The notes below the pieces were generated by a model. It saw only the letters and a program-made list of their open reading frames with translations. It searched no databases and was not told the DNA's origin. From Tethya wilhelma (lineage: Eukaryota > Porifera > Demospongiae > Tethyida > Tethyidae), in the NCBI GenBank assembly GCA_964030475.1, contig CAXIPT010000002.1, forward strand, positions 15,614,590 through 15,678,589: 64,000 nucleotides of DNA. The letters are read 5' to 3'. Both the position numbers and the translations under genes were made by a program. Positions 44,943 to 55,344 of this stretch are shown piece by piece (the stretch's first letter is position 1; each line of letters opens with the position of its first letter).

Positions 44943-47502
44943 ATGCCTAGCAAAATTTGTCCTGAATGTTCCTGTGTTAACCATATCAGAAGATTGTGTT
45001 GTGATTGTGGCCATGTGTTTGCATTAAGGCGTACCAAGAGAGTTCATGTGCCTAGTAGGAAGTATCAAATGCAAGCCCTAAGATCAATGGAGGGTATGTG
45101 TGATAAAGTGAATCGTTGAAACCAAGACAAGAAATGTACAGCTGCCAAAAGAGCTAGTGAAACAGAGCAACAGAAAGCTTATCGTAGAGTAAGTGATAGT
45201 AGGTCAAAAGTATCCAAGCGTGCTAAGCAGCAGAGAGTTGATCGTAGATTTAGCAATAAGTTTCGTATGGCATCCAAATGATCAAATGAAAGTGATACGG
45301 TCAAGCAACAGTATAAAGCTCAGAATAAACAGGCTATGGCATTCAAAAGAGCAAATGAAAGTGATGTTGTCAAGCAACAGTATAGAACTCAGAATAAACA
45401 GGCTATGGCATCCAAACGAGCATCAAGTGTCTCTATAGAATCAGCAATTGACAGCTTTTTGTCTAAAGTTAAGACCGGTCCAGACTACTCAGGTACATTA
45501 AGGCATGGTTTGCATATTAAGGCCTAATTAAAATTGAAATCAAAATATTTCAATCCAAGAATGAGCATACAATACCAAACTCAGAGACATGGTACATATC
45601 CAGGATTTTAACGTCCACACAAAGTTTGATAGTCATGTGACCTCGAATAATTGCATAATTAAGCTTTTTCTCCTTTTGTTCTAGGAGTTAGGGTTCCCAT
45701 GGAGATATTGGTCCCATATTTGGGTGATGTGTTAATTAAGTTAATTAATAATTAACTACCAGAGCGCATAATTAATTAGTGCATAATTAATTAGTTATGA
45801 CAAATTTCTAATTAAAGAGCATCATCTTTAAAATTATTTTTTTCCATAACTCATTAATTATGCGCTAATTAATTATGCGCTCGGGTAGTTAATTAATAAT
45901 TAATTTAATTAACATGTTCACAAAATATTAGCTTGATACCATCCTTGGAAGATCAACTCCTCCAGCACCAAAAAAACTCAATATACAACCTTGAATTATG
46001 CGCATATTTATTGTCACATGACCACTAAACTCAAGGAAAACTTGAAAATTACTAAGTTAAATTAACATACCAAGTTTGGTGTTCAACAATGCTACCTAGG
46101 GGCAGATATACAATTTTTATCTTGAAAAACTGAATTAACACAGTCATGCCTTAGTGCCCCTGAGTATGTGTGCATGTCCTGCCATAGAATGATGTATCGT
46201 CAAAGTGTTGTAGACTTCCAAAGAGACAAGTATGTCAAGGCTAGTGATGATGTGCTAGAAAATGTGTTTAGTCCAAAGCATAAGCGTGTCAGTCCAAATG
46301 GAAAGTGTTATGTATGCAAAACTTGTCATTCAGCTTTGTCCAGAGGTAGCATGCCCCTATTGTCTAAAGCTAATGGGCTAGAATTGTGTACTGTTCCCCC
46401 TGAGCTATCATGTTTGAATGAGCTAGAAGCCAGATTGATTTCACTGCGTGTTCCATTCATGAAGATGGTAGCATTACCTTCTGGCAAACAGAGATGTATC
46501 CATGGTCCAGCAGTTAATGTTCCTACGAAGATAGATAATGTGTGCACTGTGTTGCCTCGGTTGCCTTCCCAGTCTGAACTGATTCCACTGAAGTTCAAAC
46601 GTAAGCTTGTGTACAAAGGACACTACATGTATGGCTATGTAACTCCTGAGAAGCTAATTAATGCCTTGAAGTGGTTGAAAGCCAATAATCCACTCTATGA
46701 AGACATATCTATTAACACTGATTGGGTTGATGATGCAATCTGTAATGATCCTGAATTGTTCACTAGTCTACTTAATCTTCCTGACACACAGCCTAATGAA
46801 TGTGATACACAGCTTGATCGATATAATAATACACAACCTGATAACGTGGAAAGTGAGCCTAGCCCCCAGAAACAAGCAACTAATTGTATACAATCTACCT
46901 TGAATTCAATCCATGAACCCATGGATATTGATGAACCATGTTTTGATGACAGTGATGATGAGCATGCCCAACTGATAAGAGCACTTGAATCCCTCAGAGT
47001 TGAAGCAAGCAGAAATGGTTTTCAAATTGATGATGTGTCTGCAAATGGAGACTGTGTATACAATTCAGTATTAGTCCAACTAACAGCTCTAGGTGTATGT
47101 AATGCCTGCAATAGTAGTGAACTGAGACAAATGGTAGCAGATCATTTAACAAACCATAAAGATGACTACTGTCACTTTGTATCTGAAGCCATTGAAACTG
47201 ACAATAGATACAATGCTGATACTGAAGCCCCTAATGAAGATGATGCCCTCATAGCTGCAGAAACAGACCCTGATAGAAGAACTGAGTTGTTGTGGAACAA
47301 GTTTGTCAGTAGAGTCAGAGGTGGTGCCTGGGGAGACAATATTGTCATTGCAGCATTAAGTAGCATGTTTAATATAACAATCAAAGTCTTGACTGTAACT
47401 GATCAGTATACAAACACTGTTGCTATAACTCCCATGAGTGGTGTGAGTCAGAATGAAGTAAATGTTGGCCTTGTCATGCAGTACCATTATGTTGCTCTAG
47501 TG
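44943..47502 (+). pseudogene. Helentron polyprotein N-terminal part (zinc ribbon, OTU)
   Basis: ATG at 44943, with CPECSCVNHIRRLCCDCGHV as in copy 1. A TGA near 45117 and another near 45279 break the repeat region, which has two or three 23-residue units here. After the inserted element the frame from 46168 is intact for 445 residues. It holds CMSCHRMMYRQ...KCYVCKTCHSAL (paired CxxC), the DUF6570-like region and the OTU domain (ANGDCVYNSV; QYHYVALV). From about 46400 it is nearly identical to copy 1, while the part before is visibly more diverged. Confidence 0.85.
45488..46164. mobile_element. TA-targeted element in Helentron copy 2
   Basis: Termini CTCAGGTACATTAAGGCATG and the complement of CTCAGGGGCACTAAGGCATG, flanked by TA (45486-45487 and 46165-46166). 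Copy 1 has the empty site (GAC-TA-TGTGTG near 30150). The interior is rich in TAATTAATTA palindromes; no gene. The arms are less alike than in the element at 25982. Confidence 0.88.
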
Positions 47503-47503
47503 N

Positions 47504-48227
47504 GAGCTCATATGCTAAGTTGCAGAAGTCTGGTATGCCTTTGTCTGTATGCATTTGCCTACAAAGCAAAGGACTTCTACTAGATACTGCCCAATGGACA
47601 GCAAGACAAACCAATGGAGGATTCTCAGTGTCCTTCTTCTGGCCAGCCCTGAGCCCTGAAAATGTTAATGCTAAGCTAAGAAAGAAGACAAGGAAGAGAA
47701 GGAGAAAGGCTAAGGCTCAACCTTCCAGAGATCAGGGAGCAATTGAGGCCCATTCAACTGCAAGCAAGCTCAAACCTTCCATGAAATCCAATCCAGCTTC
47801 ATCAACTCCAATTACTGCCCATCCTGAGAGCTTACAGGAAAATATCAAACCAACTACTCTTTCTGCTAAACCAATTCCTTGCACCAAGCCATCTGATTGT
47901 TCACCACCACACGCTCGGACTATAGACTTGACAACCTGTAATTCTGTAGCATATGAAATGAGGAATGGTGTATCTGGGGTGAAGTATACAGAGACTGATG
48001 GAACAGAGGAGTGGACTCCTGTCAAGAAGTCGAGAAGATGTAAGCAGTCTCCACTCCAGGCTACCTCAGACTCTAGTAGTGACTCTGAGCTTGATGTCTC
48101 GTGCTCTCGTATGGTGCAGTATAATGAATGCAATGGAACTCTTGGAATCACAATTTATCGTAGGAATGCTAAATGGGAACCCATTACACCAGGCCCAGTT
48201 GCTTCACGTACACGTAGCAAGACTTAG
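47504..48227 (+). CDS. Basic protein of unrecognised family, 5' end missing
   Basis: The frame is open from the N at 47503 (AYAKLQKSGMPLSVCICLQS) to the stop at 48227. It contains SGFSVSFFWP-like text (GGFSVSFFWPALSPENVNAK), a strongly basic tract (KKTRKRRRKAKAQ), a Ser/Pro/Thr-rich middle and the end VASRTRSKT. The basic tract and low-complexity tail suggest a nucleic-acid-binding or Gag-like element protein. The link to the Helentron upstream is across an N and should not be read as a fusion. No family recognised. Confidence 0.5.
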
Positions 48228-48460
48228 CAACCATTGCTTTTTGTTTGTTTGTCCAGGCTGCCTGTTTAATCAGGTTGACCTTCAGTATGCCTGTCTAGTT
48301 AACTGACACTCAGAATACACTCATTGTTTCTCAATGTCTTAACTATTGTCGTATTACTATGTGTACTGTAAAGCAATATTATTAATAATAATAATAATAA
48401 GCAGGCTGCAAGTGTTGGGAGAAATATACTGTGATCTATGTCTGAATGCTACCATTGCAG

Positions 48461-49148
48461 GTTCAACACCTATCTTGGGTGAAATGCCAGCGGCAGCTGA
48501 ATTACCAGCCAACTTACCATCACTGGCCGAGCCTCCTGCTCTGCAGACGGGGCCAACAGGATCCGGAGCAGCAGGAAATGCACCACTGTTAAGCACAGGA
48601 GCAGCAGCAACGGCAGTGTCTTCAAGCGCAGTGCTGTCCTGTTTCACAGACCAGAGTCCGCTGGCATCCGTTCTCTCATCCAGTGTGCAGCAGCCAGCCG
48701 AAGTGTCATTGGGCCGCGGGATCCCAACGCTACCCAAGAAAATTGCAGACCGTATCCTGGCATGGGAATTCGTCGACTTCGGAGAGCTGCCACCGGCTCG
48801 GGCTAGCCTTCCAAAAGGCTCACTTTCGGTGGCTCCGTCTCCGAACATATTGCTGATTCAGGCAGCTGACTCACTGAAATCGAGCCGCCGCCTGATACCT
48901 GACATCACCACATGGGTTAGGTGCTTCGGCATCTACGCGGGGGTCCTCGCCACCCGCTTCCCAGGAGTCATGCCGGAAATGATGGCCTATATGAGGGAGA
49001 TTATACGAGCGAGCAGCCAGTTTAAGTGGCCATCATGGATAGTCTACGACACTAATTACCGCCGGGCAATGGCCGCCACGAAATCAAGAGACTGGTCCAA
49101 GGTGGACCCGAGCATTTACTCCAGGTCCTTCACCGGGTGGGCCAAGAG
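48461..49148 (+). CDS. Gag-like protein exon, plus-strand copy
   Basis: It starts after the acceptor ACCATTGCAG (48451-48460) and stays open to the N at 49149, about 229 codons. It has an Ala/Pro/Ser-rich first part and then ITTWVRCFGIYAGVLATRFP, MPEMMAYMREIIRASSQFKW and WSKVDPSIYSRSFTGWAK. The minus-strand copy at 50310-51313 continues with a Cys/His zinc-knuckle region. This order (low-complexity, helical domain, Cys/His) resembles Gag-like proteins of tyrosine-recombinase retrotransposons, from memory only. No polymerase is attached. Confidence 0.5.
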
Positions 49149-49218
49149 NCGCATCTTGTCATCATGTGAGTGTTATAGTATAGATCTCAATTGACCGTCA
49201 TTCACTTGCACACCACAG

Positions 49219-49443
49219 TTGTAGAAAACACTTCAAAGTCTCGATCAAGGAAGAAGAAACCTCCATTGGAAGTGACTATAGGTGAGAGTATTGTGTATGT
49301 TGTGTGTGTTTGGGTTTTGGTTCCATTGTTTGTGTGCTTAAATGTAAAATATCTTTTTCTGACATTATAATAATGCAGGTAAACCCAGGAGACTAAGTAG
49401 CATTAAGTTGCGATGCATATTTCGAGAAACCACAACAGGCTGA
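49219..49443 (+). CDS. Last two exons of an unrecognised spliced gene
   Basis: Exon 49219-49281 (VENTSKSRSRKKKPPLEVTI) follows the acceptor ACACCACAG and ends at the donor G|GTGAGAG. A 97-bp intron ends TAATGCAG at 49378. The next exon (49379-49443) continues in phase, GKPRRLSSIKLRCIFRETTT, to TGA. Clean splice sites and continuous sense support a real gene. Earlier exons are lost at the N at 49149. The basic Ser/Arg/Lys content suggests a nuclear protein, but no family is recognised. Confidence 0.45.
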
Positions 49444-49888
49444 GGTGATTTAAACGGTGATGAAAAAGAGATCAGGTGGTATGATAGAAAGTGGATGAGT
49501 AAGTGGAAGGTTAATACTTGGGTTTATTTTGTTGGCAAGAAAAGGTATCATGGACTGAAATAGTACAGAAAACAGACATCATTCTTGAACCAATCATGCT
49601 TGATACAAGCACAAAAATACCATTAGACACAAGTAAAGCATTGTATTTACATATGCAATTATGTAATATGACTATGTACACCCAGCCTTATTGTTTGCTT
49701 TATTGTTAACCTGTTATTGATAAACATTGTATCTTGATCTGCACATCTTTTATTCCATTTCTATATATCTTTTACTGCCATTTTTCATATTGCATTACAC
49801 TAAAATAATTGAAATTTCAACACTGAGCAACATTAACATTTGTTAACTTTTCAATATTGAAATTTCAACATAGCAGGTTCTGTTGAAA
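49444..49888. other. Spacer, AT-rich, with TTGAAATTTCAA motifs
   Basis: No gene. Near 49808-49885 the palindromic motif GAAATTTCAACA repeats; the same motif resumes at 53075 beyond the Helentron-derived insertion, so the two sides were once joined. Confidence 0.6.
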
Positions 49889-50309
49889 TAAAGGCACCGG
49901 TGGTGCTGCCTCGGCGCACTCTGTCACTTGCAACTTGTGATTAAGCAGCATAAATCACAGACAATGAACCAGATGAGCAATGCTATGATTATGGGCTACC
50001 TGAATCATGTAATAATGAGCATGCAGGGAGGGTGGGAGGGAGGGTAAAAAAAAAACCAAAAAAAAAACAAACACACAACCCACCCCTGACATCCGCCATT
50101 GTCATATAGCAATAAATTTGGCTGTTGAGCAACATTCTCTTGCTCTCCTTTTCTACCTTATTTTTTATTATTTTTTTTAATACACTGAAGATACAATAGA
50201 TCACTGTACTTTCATGATATACAAGTGCTAATAGATTGTCATGATAAGGCTAACAATACGTCGCTAGGCAGCCCGGCCTGCGTAACACAATAGGCCTATA
50301 TACGTTTAG

Positions 50310-52084
50310 AGTCCGGTTCTTCGTCTCCTTACTAGTGACGAGAGTCCGTGGGCCCTCCACCTTGGGCTCCTGCGCCTCCCTCCTGTTTTGTGCACTTAGA
50401 GTGGTTACCGGAGCAAATCAGGCATATGTGCCTGAAACGGTACTGTGAAGCAAACTTGCAATCACCGTCGTACTTATTGTACTTCAGACAGATTTGTTGG
50501 TGGCCACGACTCTGCGGGGTGGCTCTCCCTCGTACAGACTGACTAGCGGCTGGATGCTCTGCCTTCTATTTTCCCGTCTCCCTGCTGCCTGACCCGAATT
50601 GAATGGGCAGTCTGCCGAATCGTGTTCCAGCGACACACACCACTCACACCAGGAGGAGCTCTTGGCCCACCCGGTGAAGGACCTGGAATAAATGCTCGGA
50701 TCCACCTTGGACCAGTCTCTTGATTTCGTGGCGGCCATTGCCCGGCGGTAATTAGTGTCGTAGATTATCCATGATGGCCACTTAAACTGGCTGCCCGCTC
50801 GTATAATCCCCCTCGTATAGGCCATCATTTCCGGCATGACTCCTGGGAAGCAGGTGGCGAGGACCCCCGCATAGATGCCGAAGCACCTAACCCATGTGGT
50901 GATGTCAGGTATCAAGCGGCGGCTCGATTTCAGTGAGTCAGCTGCCTGAATAAGCAATATGTTTGGAGACAGAGCCACCGAAAGTGAGCCTTTCGGGAGG
51001 CTAGCCCGAGCAGGTGGCAGCTCACCGAAGTCGACGAATTCCCATGCCAGGATACGGTCTGCCGTGGCCCAATGACACTTCGGCTGGCTATGAGAGAATG
51101 GATGCCAGCGGACTCTGGTCTGTGAAACAGGACAGCACTGTGCTTGAAGACACTGCCGTTGCTGCTGCTCCTGTGCTTAACAGGGGTGTTGACACTAGTG
51201 GCACATTTCCTGCTGCTCCAGATCCTGTTGGCCCCATCTGCACAGCGGCCAGTGATGGTAAGTGGCTGGTAGTTCAGTTGCCGCTGGCATTTCACCCAAG
51301 ATAGGTGTTGAACCTGCAATGATAGCATTCAGACATAGATCATATATTTCTCCCAACGCTTGCAGCCTGCTTATCTCCCCTTTTTTTTTTTTTTGATGTT
51401 ATCAGCATCAGCTGAATCATCAAGATTGCCCCCACCCTTATCACCGCCATTGCGATAGCGATCATCGCTATCACTGCTATTAGCCCATATCTCCAGCCAT
51501 CTACAAGCTACATGAGCTTTGGCCCTACCTAGCTAGCCTGCCGTTGCCTCGCTGCCTTTTGACTCTAGAGCTGCGGAGCCCTGACAACAAGCTGTTGCAT
51601 CTGCCCTGGCCATTAACTGCATGCTCAATCAAGCATCCTTCCAGCGCTTTGCTTCCTTGCCCCCAACAACCTGCTGTTATTCGCTATATACTGTTTCCGC
51701 TTCTCTCTTTTTTTCTTTTTTTTTTACCTTTTGTTGGCTCAGCTTGCTAGCCGCTTGAACAAATTAAGCATACGTGAAAGAGATATACCGAATCTGCACA
51801 TAGCTACACTAGCTACCTAAATATAACTTATTTCTACCACTTATGATAACCTCTACGGTAAATAGATTACGCTCGCAGGGAGCGTGGAAACTCTTAAAAT
51901 TACTATTGTATATAGCAAAGACAAAACATTACTCAAACTCACTCGAAGATGATTGACCAGCAGCGAGCTGTTCCTCCACTCTTGCCGAAATAGCCTGCAC
52001 AACTGCGTCAGGTGGAGGTTCCAGGAGTTCGGCCGCCGCCTGAGGCTGTGGCGTAGTACTAGAAGAAGTGCTTCCAGACGACAT
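50310..52084 (-). pseudogene. Gag-like gene with intron, inside the Helentron
   Basis: Exon 1 (52084-51943) starts MSSGSTSSSTTPQPQAAAEL and ends at the donor A|GTGAGT. Exon 2 starts at 51313 after TCATTGCAG. The intron of about 630 bp is retained. Exon 2 is homologous to 48461-49148. Its first third is frame-shifted, and from 50978 it reads ITTWVRCFGIYAGVLAT to WSKVDPSIYSRSFTGWAK, then CEWCVSLEHDSADCPF. After another frameshift near 50490 it reads ICLKYNKYDGDCKFASQYRF and HICLICSGNHSKC, a double Cys/His knuckle, ending near 50310. Intron retention shows DNA-level, not RNA-level, acquisition. Confidence 0.6.
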
Positions 52085-52086
52085 AG

Positions 52087-52451
52087 TTTTAACGCTTAGT
52101 CGGGACCTTGGCCAGTGCAAAGCTCAGAGCATCAAATTCTTACAGTGCTGCACAGGAGCAGAATAACTTGGTTGCCAGTGCCTACGGTAGGATATACCAA
52201 TCGCGTGCCTGCATGCCTCTGACCGATCCAGCTCAATGTGTTATACAACCATAATCTTATCAATATCAAATTATCAATACAATCAATCCAGTTTAAAGGG
52301 TGGGAGGGAGGGTTTTAACGCTTAGTCGGGACCTTGGCCAGTGCAAAGCTCAGAGCATCAAATGCTGCACAGGAGCAGAATAACTCGGTTGCCAGTGCCT
52401 ACGGTACGATATACCAATCGCACGCCTGCATGCTTCTGACCAATCCAGCTC
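52087..52451 (+). repeat. Direct tandem repeat, period 226 bp
   Basis: TTTTAACGCTTAGTCGGGAC begins at 52087 and again at 52313, each followed by about 140 bp of near-identical sequence (CCAGTGCAAAGCTCAGAGCA and TTGCCAGTGCCTACGGTA). It lies just before the ATG of the captured gene, in its promoter region. Confidence 0.85.
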
Positions 52452-53060
52452 CACCTATAATTAGGTAGCCGGCCTGCCAGCCTGCGCCCACCCCCTCAGA
52501 TGTTAACCCGTTTTAACTTCGTTAAAACATAGCTTTGGGGACTCCTGGCTCTATTGTCCCGAATCATATGGGTATTGATTATTTGGCGGTATGCTCAGAG
52601 GAGGGCAAGCGCAGTCAAGCTGGCCGGCCATGATAGCACATAGCTCTGGCCAACTATCTAACTTGGCATGTGGAAGTTCACTGGTAAACACACAGACACA
52701 GCTAACTTGTAAGCTCAGAATTTTAGCTTGCAATCACTTACCTGTGCAAGCAACTAAGCCACACACTGGGCCAAGCACATCACATCCAGAGGCTGAGTGC
52801 CTGAAGTCCAACTGTATTTCTAGATAATGCACACTAGGGTTATTGATGGGTGCGGTTTCGAAGGTAGGCGTTCAGAGAAGCACAAAAGCCTCGTATCTCA
52901 GAAACTACAGTGTCTTGCAAGATTCTACACAACCATTTTAAGATAATAAGTACCTTCGGTTTAGACCATATAGCTTCACATTATCCCGTAACAGACAGAC
53001 GCACACACACAAGACGACTACCGTAACCCTCTGTACGTGATACTCACGCGCCGAGGCTTA

Positions 53061-53717
53061 ATACACTAGTGATTTTGACTGTTGAAATTTTAACACACAG
53101 CTGCTAGGATTTAGTTGAAATTTTAACAATAATTTTTAACACTTGAAATTTCAACACATAGCAGAGTTCAATTGAAATTTCAATAATTCTTGTTATTTTC
53201 TTTATCAAAACACAGAAGTTGAATTGAAATTTCAATAAAAAGAAGGATCCTTTGAAATTTTAAATACCAAGATTGACTGTTTCATCAGCAGAATCTAAAT
53301 TTGACTTAGTTAATGTCTATGAATGAATTCCTGGAACATTATACAAAAGTGTTGTAATATTGTGTATAATTGAAACATTCTCTTTCAACTGGCAAACTAT
53401 GGATAATATTGAGTGAAATATTCTTAGTAAGCAACAAAAGTAGCTTTTCGTTTGATTCTTATCAAAATTAATGAAGGTAGTAACTTTATTGATGCATTTT
53501 TGTAAATATGTATTTCTTCAATAAATCTGCTCGTTTGGAATTCTATGTTGAAATCTGAATTGCTTGGAATCTGGAGATTGTAATGAAATCAGAGCCAAGC
53601 TTTTTGCTCCTTAGTTTTTCATATCCAGGACTAGCAAATGATATATTCTCTGGAACTGGTTCGTGTGAAATTGTAATAATTGTATAGACATGACCACTCA
53701 ACATGATTATGTTTACA
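53061..53717. other. AT-rich spacer with GAAATTTCAA motifs
   Basis: Several copies of TTGAAATTTCAA and TTGAAATTTTAAC between 53075 and 53265. Nothing coding. Confidence 0.6.
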
Positions 53718-53960
53718 AGTTAAAAAAAAACATTGGAATTATATTGGGACACAAAAAAGGCAAAATTGTAAAAAAGAAAACAAGGTGGAATGACTGTTAG
53801 AGTGTGTACAGAATTCTTTCTGTATGAGCTGCATGTAATACTCCATATAGAGTCTCTCATTTTGCCCACAGTAACAGCCATTCCACCTTGTTTCCTTTCT
53901 TTTTACGATTTTAGCCATCCTCTTAAAATACTGGCAATGTTTTTGTTTTACTTATTTATT
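53718..53960. repeat. Hairpin MITE copy, diverged
   Basis: The arms resemble those at 33178 (AACAAGGTGGAATG and complement, GTGTACAGAATTC centre) but with more changes and a small deletion. 53961-54730 holds no gene. Confidence 0.8.
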
Positions 53961-54764
53961 CTCATTTTTCCATAATTCTATAAATAATATTTGAGTTTGT
54001 CAGTGTGTGTAGCTAGCTACTGAGCTATGCGGCTGCAAGTTGCAACCACATAAGAGACCAAAATTCTTACAAATCTTTGCAAACTGTCAAACATGCATGA
54101 AGTCAATAAATTTGTTGCTAACAAGAGGAATTTTGGTAGTTTGAAGCGTTTTTTAAAGTTAGAGGTTTTCAAGTGGGCGAGGATCAAAATAAAATATTTA
54201 TAGGCTCATAGAAACTCTTGAGACTATCTCAAACCGAGAGGATTTGGTCTCAAAATGAATCATTATTGCTCAAAAGGGTCAAGGGTCAAATTCAGTAGCT
54301 CTCTAAAATGGATTTTTCTTCTGTTGCCACTCACTCACAGGGAACAACTACCAGAAAGCTTAAAGACAACAGATGAACAAAAAAACGTACATTGAAAAAA
54401 AGAAAAAAACTGCCTATCAAGTCTGTAGAAGGCTTTTTTTTACTATGTATACACTTTTGACAACAACATTCTCTCACAAACTCAGCATGATATTCAAGAC
54501 ACACAAACACCCTACAAGCTCACATACCTCACTGCCTCTCTCTCCTCTCCACCAGGAAAGAAAAATGGATTTTATACAGCCCGGTCAAATTCAAGTTTTC
54601 CTGTACAGACTCACTTTGAGCTCACCTATGTGGCAGAGGGGTCAAAGGTCAGAGGTCAAAAGTCAAACACACTCAATACACGCTTGGTTGGATACGCTCA
54701 CCAAGCTTCGAAGTCACAGCTAGCACACACTTTTGGCTAGCCATCTTGCAAACTTACTTCTTTA

Positions 54765-55170
54765 TCGTGTATACAGTAACTCTGTTGTATACCCTGCGTC
54801 TCTTGTGTTCTCTGTATCTTGTGTATCTACTTTTATATTTCAGTGTATCCAGCACCTTTATCGTATACTCTGCGTCTCTTGTGTCTTGTACTGTATACAG
54901 CACCTCTATCGTATACCCAGCGTCTCATGTGTTCTCTGTATCTTGTGTATACTTTTATATCTTGTATACAGCACCTCTATCGTATACGCTGCGTCTCTTG
55001 TATTCTCTGTATCTTATGTACTACTGTATACTTCTATATCTTGTATACAGTACCTCCATCGTATACTGTGCATCTCTTGTGTTCTCTGTATCTTGTGTAT
55101 CTACTGTATACTTTTATATTTCAGTGTATCCAGCACCTCTATTGCTGTGTGTTCTTTAATTGTATCTTGT
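54765..55170. repeat. Irregular minisatellite of 65-80 bp units
   Basis: Five to six units containing CGTCTCTTGTGTTCTCTGTA, TCTTGTGTAT and CAGCACCTCTATCGTATAC, with variable spacing. They create long Ser/Tyr/Leu-rich frames in all three plus frames, none of which is a gene. Confidence 0.85.
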
Positions 55171-55344
55171 GTTTATCTATAACTCTGCAAAGAGTGCGAA
55201 TGCTGTTTCAGGATCTAAAAACCAATTTCAGTATCTTTAATCGCATCCAACAGGATACTCTTTAGTGAACAAAGGTAATACATCACCAATTGTTAATTAA
55301 TGAACATACATGTAACTTTGTACCACAATTCATTTCTAAAGATA

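Larger units (their letters stand above)
44533..47502 (+). mobile_element. Helentron copy 2, 5' part only
   Basis: It begins near 44533 with CCTCGGCGTGCGTGCG right after the N at 44531 and runs through the same 5' region as 31402-30980. It ends at the N at 47503 in the OTU region. It contains a TA-targeted element (45488-46164). Rep, helicase and endonuclease parts are absent. Confidence 0.85.
49889..53060 (-). mobile_element. Non-autonomous Helentron carrying a captured gene
   Basis: The 5' end at 53060 (minus) is AAGCCTCGGCGCGTGAG after TT. The 3' end is GTGCGCCGAGGCAGCACC with hairpin GCACCACCGGTGC (about 49895-49907) and CTTTAT. Its outer segments (49889-50010 and 52720-53060) match short copies 1 and 2. 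The inserted middle (about 50280-52500) is a spliced Gag-like gene in the same direction. The host repeat on both sides (GAAATTTCAAC) supports a single insertion. Confidence 0.7.

Noticed and set aside
47460..48227. Apparent OTU protein fused to a basic protein
   Set aside because: The two parts meet at the N at 47503. Copy 1 continues instead into the Rep domain, so the fusion is not supported.
54733..55265. Three overlapping 137-149 codon frames rich in Ser, Tyr and Leu
   Set aside because: All lie in a minisatellite and are open in all three frames at once, as expected from a repeat lacking stops.
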